NCBI GenBank assembly: GCA_019188255.1
Contig: JAETXT010000012.1
Coordinates: 682,001 to 746,000 of the forward strand
Reading direction: 5' to 3'
DNA: 64,000 nucleotides
DNA from: Verticillium longisporum
Taxonomy: Eukaryota > Ascomycota > Sordariomycetes > Glomerellales > Plectosphaerellaceae
A program made the translations under genes and the position numbers. Shown piece by piece: positions 1 through 10,500 of the stretch. How positions within the stretch are numbered: position 1 is the first letter of the stretch; each line of letters starts with the position of its first letter. The notes under the pieces were generated by a model. The model worked only from the letters and a program-made list of their open reading frames with translations. It was not told the DNA's origin and ran no database searches.

Positions 1-1171
1 GTAAGCATGGGGCCGTGAAGGGGACTTGCAGCTGGCGCCCTCGTAGCTGGTGCGCGAGATAATCTTGGTGGTCGTCTTGTCGGTGACGTCGTAGCTGGGA
101 ATGTCTGTCAGCCAAGCTGTGCTTTTCTCCTGAGACAAGTTGATCTTACATGGTCAAGGTGTCCTCATTGTAACCGTAGCAAATATCGCGGCCCTGGTAC
201 TTAGTATCAGGACCCCTGTACACGAGACATTGGGCATCGTGGACGTAGCCGTCTCCGGCGGCGCAACCAAGAGTGGTGGGCTTGGCAGGGTTCTTCAGGT
301 CGATGAAGATGAGACCCGACCGACAGGTGCTGGTGCGGGGCTGCGCGCCGACGGCGACGGCATACTGCTTCTCCTCGTTGATCACAATGTTGTGCGTCGA
401 GCCCGCGGGCAGGCCGTTCCAGTAGCCCGTCAGATCGCGCGAGGTACAGAAAGTGAGGGGGCTGGCCGGGTTGACGGTCAGCAGCTTGCTGAGGTCGAAG
501 ATTTGCACACCGTGGCGCGACGCCTCGCTGCCGATGACGATGAAGTTCTTGTAGCCGCGCAACTCGCGCCAGATCGAGTTGGTCGAGTACGGCGGCAGGC
601 GGCCGAGGTAGACGAGCTTACCCGCCGACGTGATCTCGGAGAAGCTGGCGCCGTCAGCCTGGGCGACGACGACGAACTCGCGGCCGTTGGGCGCCGTCCA
701 GCCCCACGAAGAGGAGCCCTGGCCGGTCTTGCTGCCGAGGTCGGCATGGCTCTTGAAGTCGTAGAAGTCGACCTACGCGAATGTCAGACAGGGTTAGTCA
801 CAGCCGTACGAGGTGAGACAGATGGTAAGCTACCTTGTCGCACTTGAAAGTGTTCAGGCGGTCACCCGGCACAACGGCAGCGACGCCATTGACACAGGGG
901 ATGGGGCCATCGGCGGCGAGACGGCTCTGGTAGATCGTTGAGTTCATCTCGCCGCTGGCGATTTGGCGGTCCCATGAAGCCTGATAGAAAGTCAGATCAC
1001 TTCAAGCAAGTCTTGAGCGTCCAATCAACGTACGTGCTTGCGGGCCATCAGGTCCTTGTGGATGGCGCCACTGTCGTAGATCTCGCTGATCAGCGCATTG
1101 GGCTGGAGCTCCTTAGCCGCGGTCGAGCCGACGGCCGTAAGGGCCAGGGCCTTGAGGAAAGTTGCCTTCAT
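1..1171 (-). CDS. Secreted choice-of-anchor-B / LVIVD-type protein (3' end outside window)
   Basis: Multi-exon gene whose 3' end lies off the left edge. The ATG at 1171 opens a typical signal peptide (MKATFLKALALTAVGSTAA). I infer three introns with good GT..AG ends: 981-1033, 773-833 and 95-149, the last joining ...NEDTLT to IYDVTDKTT. The chain has repeated strand-like blocks (YKNFIVIGSEASRHGVQIFD, SGLIFIDLKNPAKPTTLGC) like the LVIVD/choice-of-anchor-B beta-propeller family, often annotated in fungi as regulatory P domain-containing protein. Such proteins are probably extracellular or wall associated; their biochemical role is unknown. A TATA box lies about 130 bp upstream. The family assignment is moderately sure; the intron calls are by eye. 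Confidence 0.72.
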
Positions 1172-3039
1172 GATGTGAGAGCAAGGCGTCTGCGCGTACG
1201 ACAAACTCGGCTGGATGCTTGCTCGGAGACCTCAGTATCGTTGGAAAGGAGGAGTGAAGGCGGCATTCACAGCGATTCCCCGGTGCTGAGACACAGCATT
1301 GTTTATAGATCTCGAGGGCCTTTGCCACTAGGAATGCTGCGAATCCGATGACCTCTGATTACGATTCTGGAGACACTACGCGCCGGCTTCTCGAAGTAGA
1401 AGGTCTGCAATGCGATGTGACGTGGGGGAGCCATCGTGATCATGGCGCCATTCGGCCGGCATCGCCCGAATAGGCAGCTGGGGCCCCTGATGGAGATCTT
1501 GGGCGGCACTCGACTGCCGCGTCGAAATCACGGCCCAGGCGCCCGAACCTATTGAAAGGGGATCGGCAACAGGTCTGATCGGCGGCAGTGTGTGGGGAAA
1601 GAGAAGCTTACTCTCCCTTGAATCTCAGCGGTCAAGATGGGCCCTCAGGGTTGCGAGGACGCAGGTCGACGCGCTGTCGAAGTGGGAGAGTGCGTCGACC
1701 TTCCTTTTTGTTTGCGTGCATCAGTCATGTCGCGATCTTATCTCTGCATGCCACCATGGCTTCGGTGGCATCGTGGAAGGGCGAGAGGGTCTTGAGGCCT
1801 TTGTGCGTGTGGCTTGCTACCGAACTTCTAGATGAGGAACAGAGCGCGGAGCTGGCTTGAGGCGGCTAGCATTCCATGCAAGACAGCGCGAGCCCTGGCT
1901 AAGACAGGAAGCTCGGGTCGCGGACTCATCAATCGCCTGGTGCCATGAGCGATCTGGCTAGCTTTGAGTATTGGCATTCTCGTCGTTCACCAAGCTCGCG
2001 ATCGCCAAGGCGGATTTGACAGAGGAATAAAGAGCCGGCTGGCATTGGGAATGCTAGCGTTGAAGAATTTCTGGAGCGACAGCAGACGTGACTGCTGGTG
2101 TATTCTTGGCATGTCGGCGTCGGCACGACATCCGGATGTTCGGTGCAGGGTACGGACTTGGTAGGCAACTGGTGCATCAGTTCTCGAATGCATGCGAAGA
2201 CATCCCGAGTGAGCTGCCTGAACAAGCAGGTGACGCAGGTTCGTCTCAAAGTGGAGGCAGAACGAAACCATGCTACTCCTTGACAGGGCATCTTCGTCAC
2301 GTCATATGTTATACGAGCCGGCACACTCCCCACGCCAGGACATCCAGTCCGTCAACCCGTATTCGAGATCTTTGTTGGTGCCGAAAAGACACTCAACATA
2401 CTTCTTCGATTATATCAGAGTTCAACAGAAGACATGATGGCCAGTCGTTGTACATTGCAAGAAGCTGTACAACTTTGCAGGCATACTTTTCCAGTCTCAT
2501 GACTGTACTTCAAGGCGACGTGCACGCAGAATATCAGTAGGAGAGTTAACCAAGCTGTCAAATTCGAGACTTCCACAATCGGTATAACGACTGAATTTCG
2601 TGAGATCACCTGCTTCAATTCGTACAGTATCACTGAAGGGCACGGTGGAAGGCTTTTTTGTTGCTTGATTATTCTGATTTTCGTTGGTTGTGGTTTCCAT
2701 CCACCGACATAACTCGAGAACGGTCCCAGGCCAACTTCAGGGCTGGTCAGGCTCACGGGAGTGATGTGAGAGCCCGTTGAACTAAGGTCTTTTGGATTGA
2801 GACACGAGTGTTCCCAGCAGGTGAGGCCTACTTTGCCACGGGCAAAGTCAGGGCGATAGTGACATCAAAAGTCAAGCATATATAAGGTATGTATACATGG
2901 TCCAGCCAGAGTTTCGACCGTTCAGAAACACCTTATTGATCTTATCAGTCCGTAAAAAGTATATTACAATGAAAGTGATGTTATGGCTACGCCAGAAACC
3001 ATGCGGTGAACGATCAGTGGGTGTTCTTGGAGCCCCCCA
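1172..3039. other. Intergenic, no supported gene
   Basis: About 1.9 kb between the LVIVD-type gene and the 3' end of the 1143-aa gene. Apart from the TATA box at 1302-1307, open frames here are short, overlap on both strands and lack recognisable motifs. I see no RNA gene or repeat. Confidence 0.5.
1302..1307 (-). promoter_or_regulatory. TATA box of the LVIVD-type gene
   Basis: TATAAA on the minus strand, about 130 bp upstream of the ATG at 1171, a normal distance for a fungal core promoter plus 5' UTR. Confidence 0.4.
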
Positions 3040-6000
3040 TCACTCAGTTGGCGGCACTTCAGACTTCGATGACAATGGCCTAACTTCGACCCGCCTCCCA
3101 TCATTCCACCTCTTGTCCCCCCAATTACCATAGTCATACTTAAGATTGACAAATGGAAGCCTCGGTTCGGCACCTTCGTACAGGCAAATGTCCGCCCGAC
3201 TCAGCAAGAAGCTCGCCTCCTTAATCTTGTCGACGGGCACGCCGTCCTTGGACCGTGGCACGAGGTCCAAAACAAGATAGCGGCCTCGCCCCTTGTCGTC
3301 ATCCCTCCACCTCTTGAGCACGTTGAAGCGCAGGTTCGACAGCATAGTCGGCGTTGGCGGATCGGCGTTCTCACTCAGCAGCGTCAGCAGCGGGTCATCC
3401 TCGCCACCGCGGCCCTCGGAGGGCATGGCACCGCAGGGAACCTCGACTGCTAGGCGGCGCAGGCGCTCGGTGGCACGGCCCTCGATGTAGACGATGCTGA
3501 AGACTAGGTCGAGGGGTAGACCTGTGTTACTGGGGACAAAGTCGCGCGAGCGCACGGGGTAGACTTTCAGGCGGAACTTGGGCCGGTTGGCAAACGTCTC
3601 GTCAAATGTTGGGGGGTCAGGGATTGGGGCGGAATCCGTATCGAAAGCGAGAGAATTTGGGACATGCCTGGCGGCCTCCGCGTATTCAGCGACGAGAGCT
3701 GCTTCTCGACGAGGTGACGGGGCCCTTGGACGATGCATCGGTAATGCGCCGGACCAGACGCGCTGAGGGAGGGGCGACAATTCAGGCGGTTGAACCCTGT
3801 TGGCCTCAGGGACGGAGAACTGAAACACGGTGGGCTTTCTTGTCGATGTTTGCCTTGACAAGTCGCCAATGTCAAGTTGCAGGATGGGATCGTTGAGTTG
3901 CAGTGCTAGCAAGGCCGAGGTTGCCCTCGTGTCAGTGAATTCGTCGCCAAGGCCGTCACGCAGGCGCTTCAGCTGCAGGTTCGCAAAAGCTTCGACATGG
4001 AGGGTGCGTAAGTTCCAGTCAAAGACGGGAGCGGCGTCCGTCGGCTTGAAGACCTCGGGCCTGCCCAGCGGCAGCCTGCGCTTCGCCGGTTCTTTGACCT
4101 CGGTGGCGGTGTAGATGCGCCGAAAGTTAACCGTCAGATCCTCAGTAGTCAGGGAGCCGCCGATGGTGAAGCACTGTTGGTGGGGTGGCAGCGTGAAGGT
4201 GATACCCTCGAGCTCGGGAGGTGCCCGATCGAGTAGACAGAACATGGTATCAGGTGCGAGCCGCTTCTGCAAAAGTATGGGCTCCTCAGGGCCTGATGGA
4301 GTTGCAGATGCAGCACCTAGCGTTGAGCTCTTTCCATACTTCACGCTGACAGTCATATCCGGGAACTGAGCCAGTAGTACGGAGCGCATGAGGAAGCCGA
4401 ACTTGGGCATTTGAACATGACCCAACTTCTCATCGGGAGTCCTGAGGCGTAGGTTGACGGCCTTCTTGATGGCTGCACGGCTCTCATCGGCAGAAGGCTC
4501 GTTGGCCCAGTGATTGGCAAGACTCAAGGCGCCGTCGATCAGGGCATCGCTCCAGTTCTCGTCGAAGTAGCAAAAGCGAAGGGTCTCCTCAGGCAAGTGT
4601 GATGGTTCAACCACGAGATAGTGTGCAGGCACATTGGCGAGGTGAACCTTATCAATGATCCACGAGTACACGTAGGAGCTGTCCGTGTTGGTCGGCACAT
4701 TGTGCTCGTTATAGAGCGTGCCGTCAGTCGCAAGAGCAAAGGATGCTGCAGCGGCGTCGGCGTGTGCTGATGTCCGAGGTGCCATATGCTGCGAGCGTCG
4801 TGACGTATCGATGTTGCCGTGCTTTCCGTCGGTGACCTGCACGTCATTGTGTTCAACGTCCCATCGGCGGCCACTGGCGGTCGTGGCGGCCTTGATAGCT
4901 TCCCGATCGCTCTGCAGTAGGTTCCCATTGAGATCGTTAAGGCCGCGGACAAGGTCAAACATTCGGGCGACTGTGTCTTTTCGCGACGCATACTCACCGA
5001 TGGCGGTGTGAACATCGCGCTTGGCGGCACCCTGAGATCGCGAGTCGATGGCCATGCGCAGGCGCGAAAGGGCGACGCAGAAGGCTTGATCACCCATGGC
5101 CAACGTCTTGCCGAGCTGCCAGGCGCTGGCGTAGGTGAGGTCCATCACCGAGAGATCTGGGTCGAGGATCTGAAGGTCTGTGCCAAAGTTGGACTGCATC
5201 ACAAAACCCTCGCGCAGCGGGTGCGGCACAAAGGCCGGCGTCAAGGGCCCTCGCATCATAGCAGCCGTTTCTTCTCCTGTTACCGTCCGATGACGCACGA
5301 GCGTGTACCCGTCTCTCTGACGCTGCTCGACAAGGTCTTTGACCGAGGGCGATGATGGCATGTCAGGTCGGTCTTCTGGCATCTCAGGCCGCGCGACCGT
5401 TAATGTGTTGCCGAGATGCGTCAAACGGGAAAATGAGCTTGCGTCTTCGTTTGAGGGCCTGCAGGTATAAGTCCAGCTATGAAGACTGAGAAGAGCGGCA
5501 TGCGTGACATTCTCCGAGAGAGGCAGCGTGATGTTGGTTGGCATATCAAGGGATACGAGGTGAACGACCATGTTCGTCGGCACTGGGGCACCGATGGGTC
5601 CTGTACGATGGGACAGGACGATGCTGAAGAGGGCTTCGAGAGACTTTGGATCCGAGCCGAGCTCAGAGCCGGCGGCCGCCATGCCGTCGGTTGCCACTTG
5701 TCGAACGTGAGCGAGATACTTGTGCTTGGTGTTGTCGAGAGCCATCACGTTGCCTGGCTTGCTGAAGAGCGGCACGAAGAGGTTCTTGGGCAGAAAGATA
5801 ACATCAATGGGTTCTGCTGCCTCCCGTGCGTCCTCGTCTTTGTCAAACGATAAAGCATTGCAGAGACGGGAATTTTCGCCGAGCTTGGGAACTTGCCCGG
5901 CACTCATGCGGACAGCCATACTCTCACTCTGTCTGCCATCGACCTCTGTGGTCACCGTCGCGAGAAGGCCGGCGAGGTCGGCCGGAGCGAGCTTCAGCTC

Positions 6001-6471
6001 GTCGGCGGCAAAGGCCAGCAGCGCAACCCACGGCGTCAGGCGACGAGGATCTCCTTTTTCGTCTTTGTCCGAAGCATCGTCAGGGCTATAGGCGGCTTCA
6101 CGTTCCCATGGGAGGTGAGGGTCCTTGAAACTTATGTGAGGCAGCACCGTCACCTCGGCCGTGGCACCAGGGGCCGGAAACATCGAATCAATGCACCCAA
6201 CAGGCAAGTTGAACTTGGGTGCGACGACATAGAGGTTCTGCAATTCCTCGGCGATGGCATCTTCGCGGCGCTTGTCTTTATCGGGTCCCTCGGCGGCTTT
6301 GTCGGGGGGCGCTGAAATGGTTTGACTGACTTTGACAGTGTGCAAGCCGCCTTTGAGCGAGGGCGAGTAGAATGAGTAGAACCGGGCCTCGCCGGGTAGA
6401 ATGTCGCGGGCGACACCTAAGAGGATGCATTTTGCGCGGCGATGCGCCAGCCGCCTGTGAGAGGAGACCAT
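3040..6471 (-). CDS. Large 1143-aa protein of an uncharacterised, prokaryote-like family
   Basis: Single uninterrupted exon from ATG at 6471 to TGA at 3040-3042, GC-rich with ordinary amino-acid composition. There is no signal peptide or membrane segment, so it is probably cytosolic. Recognisable patches are TPWVALLAF at residues 146-154, GYTLVRHRTVTGEE near 388-401, MRGPLTPAFVPHP near 406-418 and YASAWQLGKTLAMGDQAF at 447-464. These resemble, from memory, very large uncharacterised bacterial proteins with a 'YAAAWQLGRLLAL'-like block; no enzymatic motif is visible. The 1551-aa gene lies 1.1 kb upstream in the same orientation. Intact, unlike many genes farther right. The lack of introns over 3.4 kb is unusual for a fungal gene and is compatible with horizontal transfer. 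Function unknown. Confidence 0.85.
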   Translation of the reverse strand: MVSSHRRLAHRRAKCILLGVARDILPGEARFYSFYSPSLKGGLHTVKVSQTISAPPDKAAEGPDKDKRREDAIAEELQNLYVVAPKFNLPVGCIDSMFPAPGATAEVTVLPHISFKDPHLPWEREAAYSPDDASDKDEKGDPRRLTPWVALLAFAADELKLAPADLAGLLATVTTEVDGRQSESMAVRMSAGQVPKLGENSRLCNALSFDKDEDAREAAEPIDVIFLPKNLFVPLFSKPGNVMALDNTKHKYLAHVRQVATDGMAAAGSELGSDPKSLEALFSIVLSHRTGPIGAPVPTNMVVHLVSLDMPTNITLPLSENVTHAALLSLHSWTYTCRPSNEDASSFSRLTHLGNTLTVARPEMPEDRPDMPSSPSVKDLVEQRQRDGYTLVRHRTVTGEETAAMMRGPLTPAFVPHPLREGFVMQSNFGTDLQILDPDLSVMDLTYASAWQLGKTLAMGDQAFCVALSRLRMAIDSRSQGAAKRDVHTAIGEYASRKDTVARMFDLVRGLNDLNGNLLQSDREAIKAATTASGRRWDVEHNDVQVTDGKHGNIDTSRRSQHMAPRTSAHADAAAASFALATDGTLYNEHNVPTNTDSSYVYSWIIDKVHLANVPAHYLVVEPSHLPEETLRFCYFDENWSDALIDGALSLANHWANEPSADESRAAIKKAVNLRLRTPDEKLGHVQMPKFGFLMRSVLLAQFPDMTVSVKYGKSSTLGAASATPSGPEEPILLQKRLAPDTMFCLLDRAPPELEGITFTLPPHQQCFTIGGSLTTEDLTVNFRRIYTATEVKEPAKRRLPLGRPEVFKPTDAAPVFDWNLRTLHVEAFANLQLKRLRDGLGDEFTDTRATSALLALQLNDPILQLDIGDLSRQTSTRKPTVFQFSVPEANRVQPPELSPLPQRVWSGALPMHRPRAPSPRREAALVAEYAEAARHVPNSLAFDTDSAPIPDPPTFDETFANRPKFRLKVYPVRSRDFVPSNTGLPLDLVFSIVYIEGRATERLRRLAVEVPCGAMPSEGRGGEDDPLLTLLSENADPPTPTMLSNLRFNVLKRWRDDDKGRGRYLVLDLVPRSKDGVPVDKIKEASFLLSRADICLYEGAEPRLPFVNLKYDYGNWGDKRWNDGRRVEVRPLSSKSEVPPTE

Positions 6472-7536
6472 GAATTCTTTGCTGCTTAGTGTGGAGAACC
6501 TGCTGCTATTTCGTAGAGAAATCGAAAGGAATCCTGCCGGGATGAGTTGAGGGCTGGGCTTAAACTCGGGCGGGAGGTCATGCTCTCGAGAGCATCATGA
6601 GAAAGATGGCAGGCGGAGCAAGCCTGAGTAGAACAGCGCGAACAGCAACAAACCCACCAAGATCACCTCAGTGGTCGAGATACGACAGGCCTTGGAAGTA
6701 CTAACGACAGGCCTTGGAAGCACCACCGCGTATAGAGACTTGGGGCCTGACCACGTGTGCTGAGAGCATGTTGAGGCATCAGCTTCGATCTAGCCGGCTG
6801 GTGCAGGGGGTCATCTGTGGTCAAGACGTCAAAAGACCCCTGCGCGAGAGGCTACCGAACGCATTGTCGCGTCGTGCCGTGCCATGTGCTTAGCACGATG
6901 CCGCCACCAGACTAAGGCGTGGGCTGCGTCCAGCTGCCCAAATGGCTGTCCATCGTATTTCGCTTCCCGCTTTTAGCCCAGTAGGCTTCTCAATAGAGAC
7001 AACCCCTCCCCGACCCCGGCCTTCAGCTGTCGTTGAGCCGCGCTAGTGTTCCATTCAGAGTCATCGTCAGGCCCAGGCCCTGAAGTTCGCCTCTGGGCGG
7101 ACAGCTATTGTGGTTGTACTGCCTCCACTATCGAATTTCAGCGCGCCATGTAGGGCTTGTTCTCAAACAGGCAGGCCTTGGTAAGAAGACCTGTGAGGGT
7201 AAATTGAAAGGAACGGTCCCAAGAAGCAAGGAGACAGACCCAAATTCTGGAAGTGACCCGTGGTCGGCTCTGTGGCATCGTTATTCCTCGTCGCCTAGCA
7301 TCGTCGATGTGTATTCTAAGGTAAATCTTGGGCGATCATTGTTGGGTCTGGATTTCAATGGGTCGCCTCAAGCTGGTAGGAAATCGCAGCTACAGACAAT
7401 AGGTTCTGGATGCCAGCAAAATCAGTTTCGCGGAAGGGGATTATTCGTTGCAAATTCAATAGATCTTTCCAGGAAAGCAGCTGCTTAAGGACTTGATCGT
7501 CATGTGTCTTCGAAGAATCTGCCAACGGCTTCACTA
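6472..7536. other. Intergenic between the two giant genes
   Basis: About 1.1 kb between the ATG of the 1143-aa gene and the stop of the 1551-aa gene, long enough for a separate promoter and terminator. It contains one short tandem duplication (6682-6720). No gene is supported. Confidence 0.5.
6682..6720. repeat. 17-bp tandem duplication, 22-bp period
   Basis: The word ACGACAGGCCTTGGAAG occurs at 6682-6698 and again at 6704-6720. It lies about 210 bp upstream of the 1143-aa gene start, so it could be a duplicated regulatory site, but nothing else supports that. Confidence 0.6.
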
Positions 7537-10500
7537 TCACGCCTTCGACTTCTTTTCGCGGCCCACCATCATGAGGTATCCCTCCAGTGCCGTATACGGC
7601 CCACGGTCAAATCTGGCACGCTCGTCCTCAGGTGCCACCGGTAACGCCATGTATCTCTCGAGCGCTTCAATCGGAGCCGGCGGCGCCACGGGACCGTCAC
7701 TTACTCTGCCACCATCATCCTCAGCCTGAGGCTGTTTTGCTTCCCCTGGGTAATACGGCTGCAGCCATGCCCAGTCGCCGCCCGCCACAGCCGGAAGTCC
7801 AACAGCCCCCTCCTCGTGCTTCACGTCGGGTAGCGTGATAGCAACTCCTGGCGCAAGCTCACGATCGTCGACAAAGTTTGGAACGTCTTTCGTGACAATG
7901 ATGGGGCCAGCGTGGAAGAAGGCTTTCATCCTCGCGAGGGCACCCTGCCAGGTCCACGGCGGCAACGACAGTTCACGCACGGGCAAGATCCCCGAGTATA
8001 CGTGCAGCGGCACAAACGGATCCGTAAGTGCTCCAAAGACTCTGAGTCGCGCATTGTGTCGACGTGCATACTCTTCGGCATCGACCACGTTGCGCGGCTC
8101 AGGACTTTCGTAGTATGCATTGAGATGCACAAGCTTTGAATGTGCGACAGGTGGGAGGTGATCAGGATCTTCTTCCACCTCGTTTCCGCCAGGTGCGAAG
8201 TCCGAACGGATACTCTTGAGCTCGAGTCCGAGGTCTTTAGTATCCTCTGAAGAGAGGCTCTCGCGGCACTCAAAGTAACCCACGAGACCATCGAACCCAC
8301 GCTGCCTGTCACCAATCTTGACGCCAAAAGAGTACTGTTCCTTGCCTGTGCCAGGTAGCAATCCATGGGGCGGCTTTCTCGGCCGAGTCTTGGAATTTCC
8401 ATCTTCGTCTCCCTGCTCGCCATCAGCCTGGCTCGCGAGGGCATCGGCTGCCAGCTCCAGTGACCATCCGGCATTGACGAGGGCCAGCGGACGCCCTATA
8501 AGCGCACTCGCGAACTCGGCGTAAGCCGCAGGCGCAGCAGCGGCATCCATTTCTGACCTGGACGTCTCGATCATGTTCCAGAAGGCGTGAAGAAATTTGG
8601 GATCACCTCCGAGCCGTTGCACGAGAAGCTGCAACTGCTGCATTTCTGGCTTGTCGGGCAGCTCGTCGCCGGCTTTGGGCGGCCGGAAGGGCAACCATTC
8701 AGGCGAGGTCTGGGCACCCGAGGGCCCCGCGAGTCGAACCTCCCGGTAGAAGGTGCCGTCCGGAAGGAAGAGCTGGATGCCTGTGTTGGCGTAATTGATG
8801 ACCACCCACCCCCAGATGGGATTCTCCCACTCGTCTGCTGGGCGCCAGAAAGGCGTTAACGCTCTTGTCGAGGACAAGAGCCTGCTGGTCTGTGTGCTCA
8901 TTCCTTCCTTGCCGTCGGCATCGTCGGTCTTGTCAGCTCGCACAACGAAAGTTGCGTTCAGGCGGGCTTGTTGATTCATCTGAGGCGGAATCTGCATGAA
9001 CTCGCATGGTTTTGGGTCCTCATCGCGCACATCATCGTCGTCGCCATTACCATCATTCTCATGGCTGGGAACTTTCCTTGTGAGGCCTTCATCTCGTTCG
9101 ACAACATTCGGCTCCCTTGCCGTACCATCTCCTCTCAGCTGCGGTGCGAGCCACTCGCCGATGCACGGCCATACCTTCTGTGGGTTCTTGCTCGGCCGCG
9201 GATCAATGGCGTGGATGGCCTGGCCGAATTTGTCAATGATGTTAAGCCGTGCGAGACGGAACTGGCCATGCGTCGCCGGCTTGAACAATGGTTCTCCCGT
9301 CGTGGAGGCTTTCATGGACTTTCCAAACGGAGTATTGTCAGTTTCGATGCCGATACTTCGGAGCTGCGGGGCCTCAAAGCCCCCGTCTTTGCGCTCTGCC
9401 TCCTTTATGGGCACTACCTCGCCCGTACCGCCGTGACGCAGATTAGGTTTGATGTGATTACCTTGTTGTACTGTTGTCAAGTGCGCCGCTAATCCAGCCA
9501 ATGGTGCTGACAGGAAAGATAACTGATGAAGTTGGCGAAGTAATTCCTCGCGTTTATGCTTGTCGAGGAGTCCGCCGTTCTTCTTGTCCTTCTCCGTGTC
9601 CTTTTCATTCTTATTTTCCTCATCTTTGTCGTCCCCCTTGTCCTTCTTATGATCTTGTTTGTCTTCGCCGAGATCACTTGCTGGAGTACTATCAAAGAGT
9701 TGTCGGATCTTTGCCTCAAGCGAGAACGATGGTTGTGGTAGGATCAGCACCCGCCCCTGAATCTTGTGCTTATCGGATGACTTCTTCTTCGTTTCTTTTG
9801 CTAGATCCACCTTTTTGCCGTCGATGCCGTATCGCAGCCGCTTCGTTTTCAGAGTGCGGCTCGAGAGAGGTGCTAGGGTCCAAAGATCAAACGGCACGTG
9901 GTGATACTCGATCTCCCACTCGAGGAACAGTGGGAACCATGGCTGTGTGTTGTTCCAGCGGTCGCGCCAGGGTCCCATTCTGACCTGATCGCCGTTGCGA
10001 TGCTCTTTTTTGTCGTGGAAGAGCGGCGCTTGCACGTTGTTAGGGAGCGTCGGCTCAAGATCCTCCGTCTGCGGGCGTAGCAAGACAAATTCGTCGACGA
10101 GCCGTTTAATTGCTGGTCGGAGTTCCTTCGGCAGCTTGGGAAGCACAATTGTATCAAGCTCGCTCCATGATGGGCCATCCGTTGTGTCGGGCTTTGGTAC
10201 ATCGGGACTTGGCTGTACTGGCTTCGGCTTCTCCAACGCTGTCACTGTCTGAGATTCAAGTCGCATGAGAAGATCATCAAGGTAATCGTACTGCCAGCTA
10301 GACTGGACGCCACCAACAAGCAGTGTCGGGTCTCGCTGCTGGTGGAAAGCAGGCCTTGCTCCCGGTTGAACAGTCCTGGTTGTCTTCTCAGGCCCGGCTA
10401 ATCCATTGATCTCCGCGATGAGATCCTTTCGGCGGTTCTCAAGCTCGCCAACTCTTGTATGCAGGTCTCGCACACGAGGACCCGTCTTGACTTCACGCTG

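Noticed and set aside
140..847. 235-codon plus-strand frame over the first gene
   Set aside because: Antisense shadow of the LVIVD-type gene in GC-rich DNA; no motif and it crosses the inferred introns.
2088..2540. 150-codon frame between the first two genes
   Set aside because: Random composition, overlapped by equal frames on the other strand and without motif or splice support.
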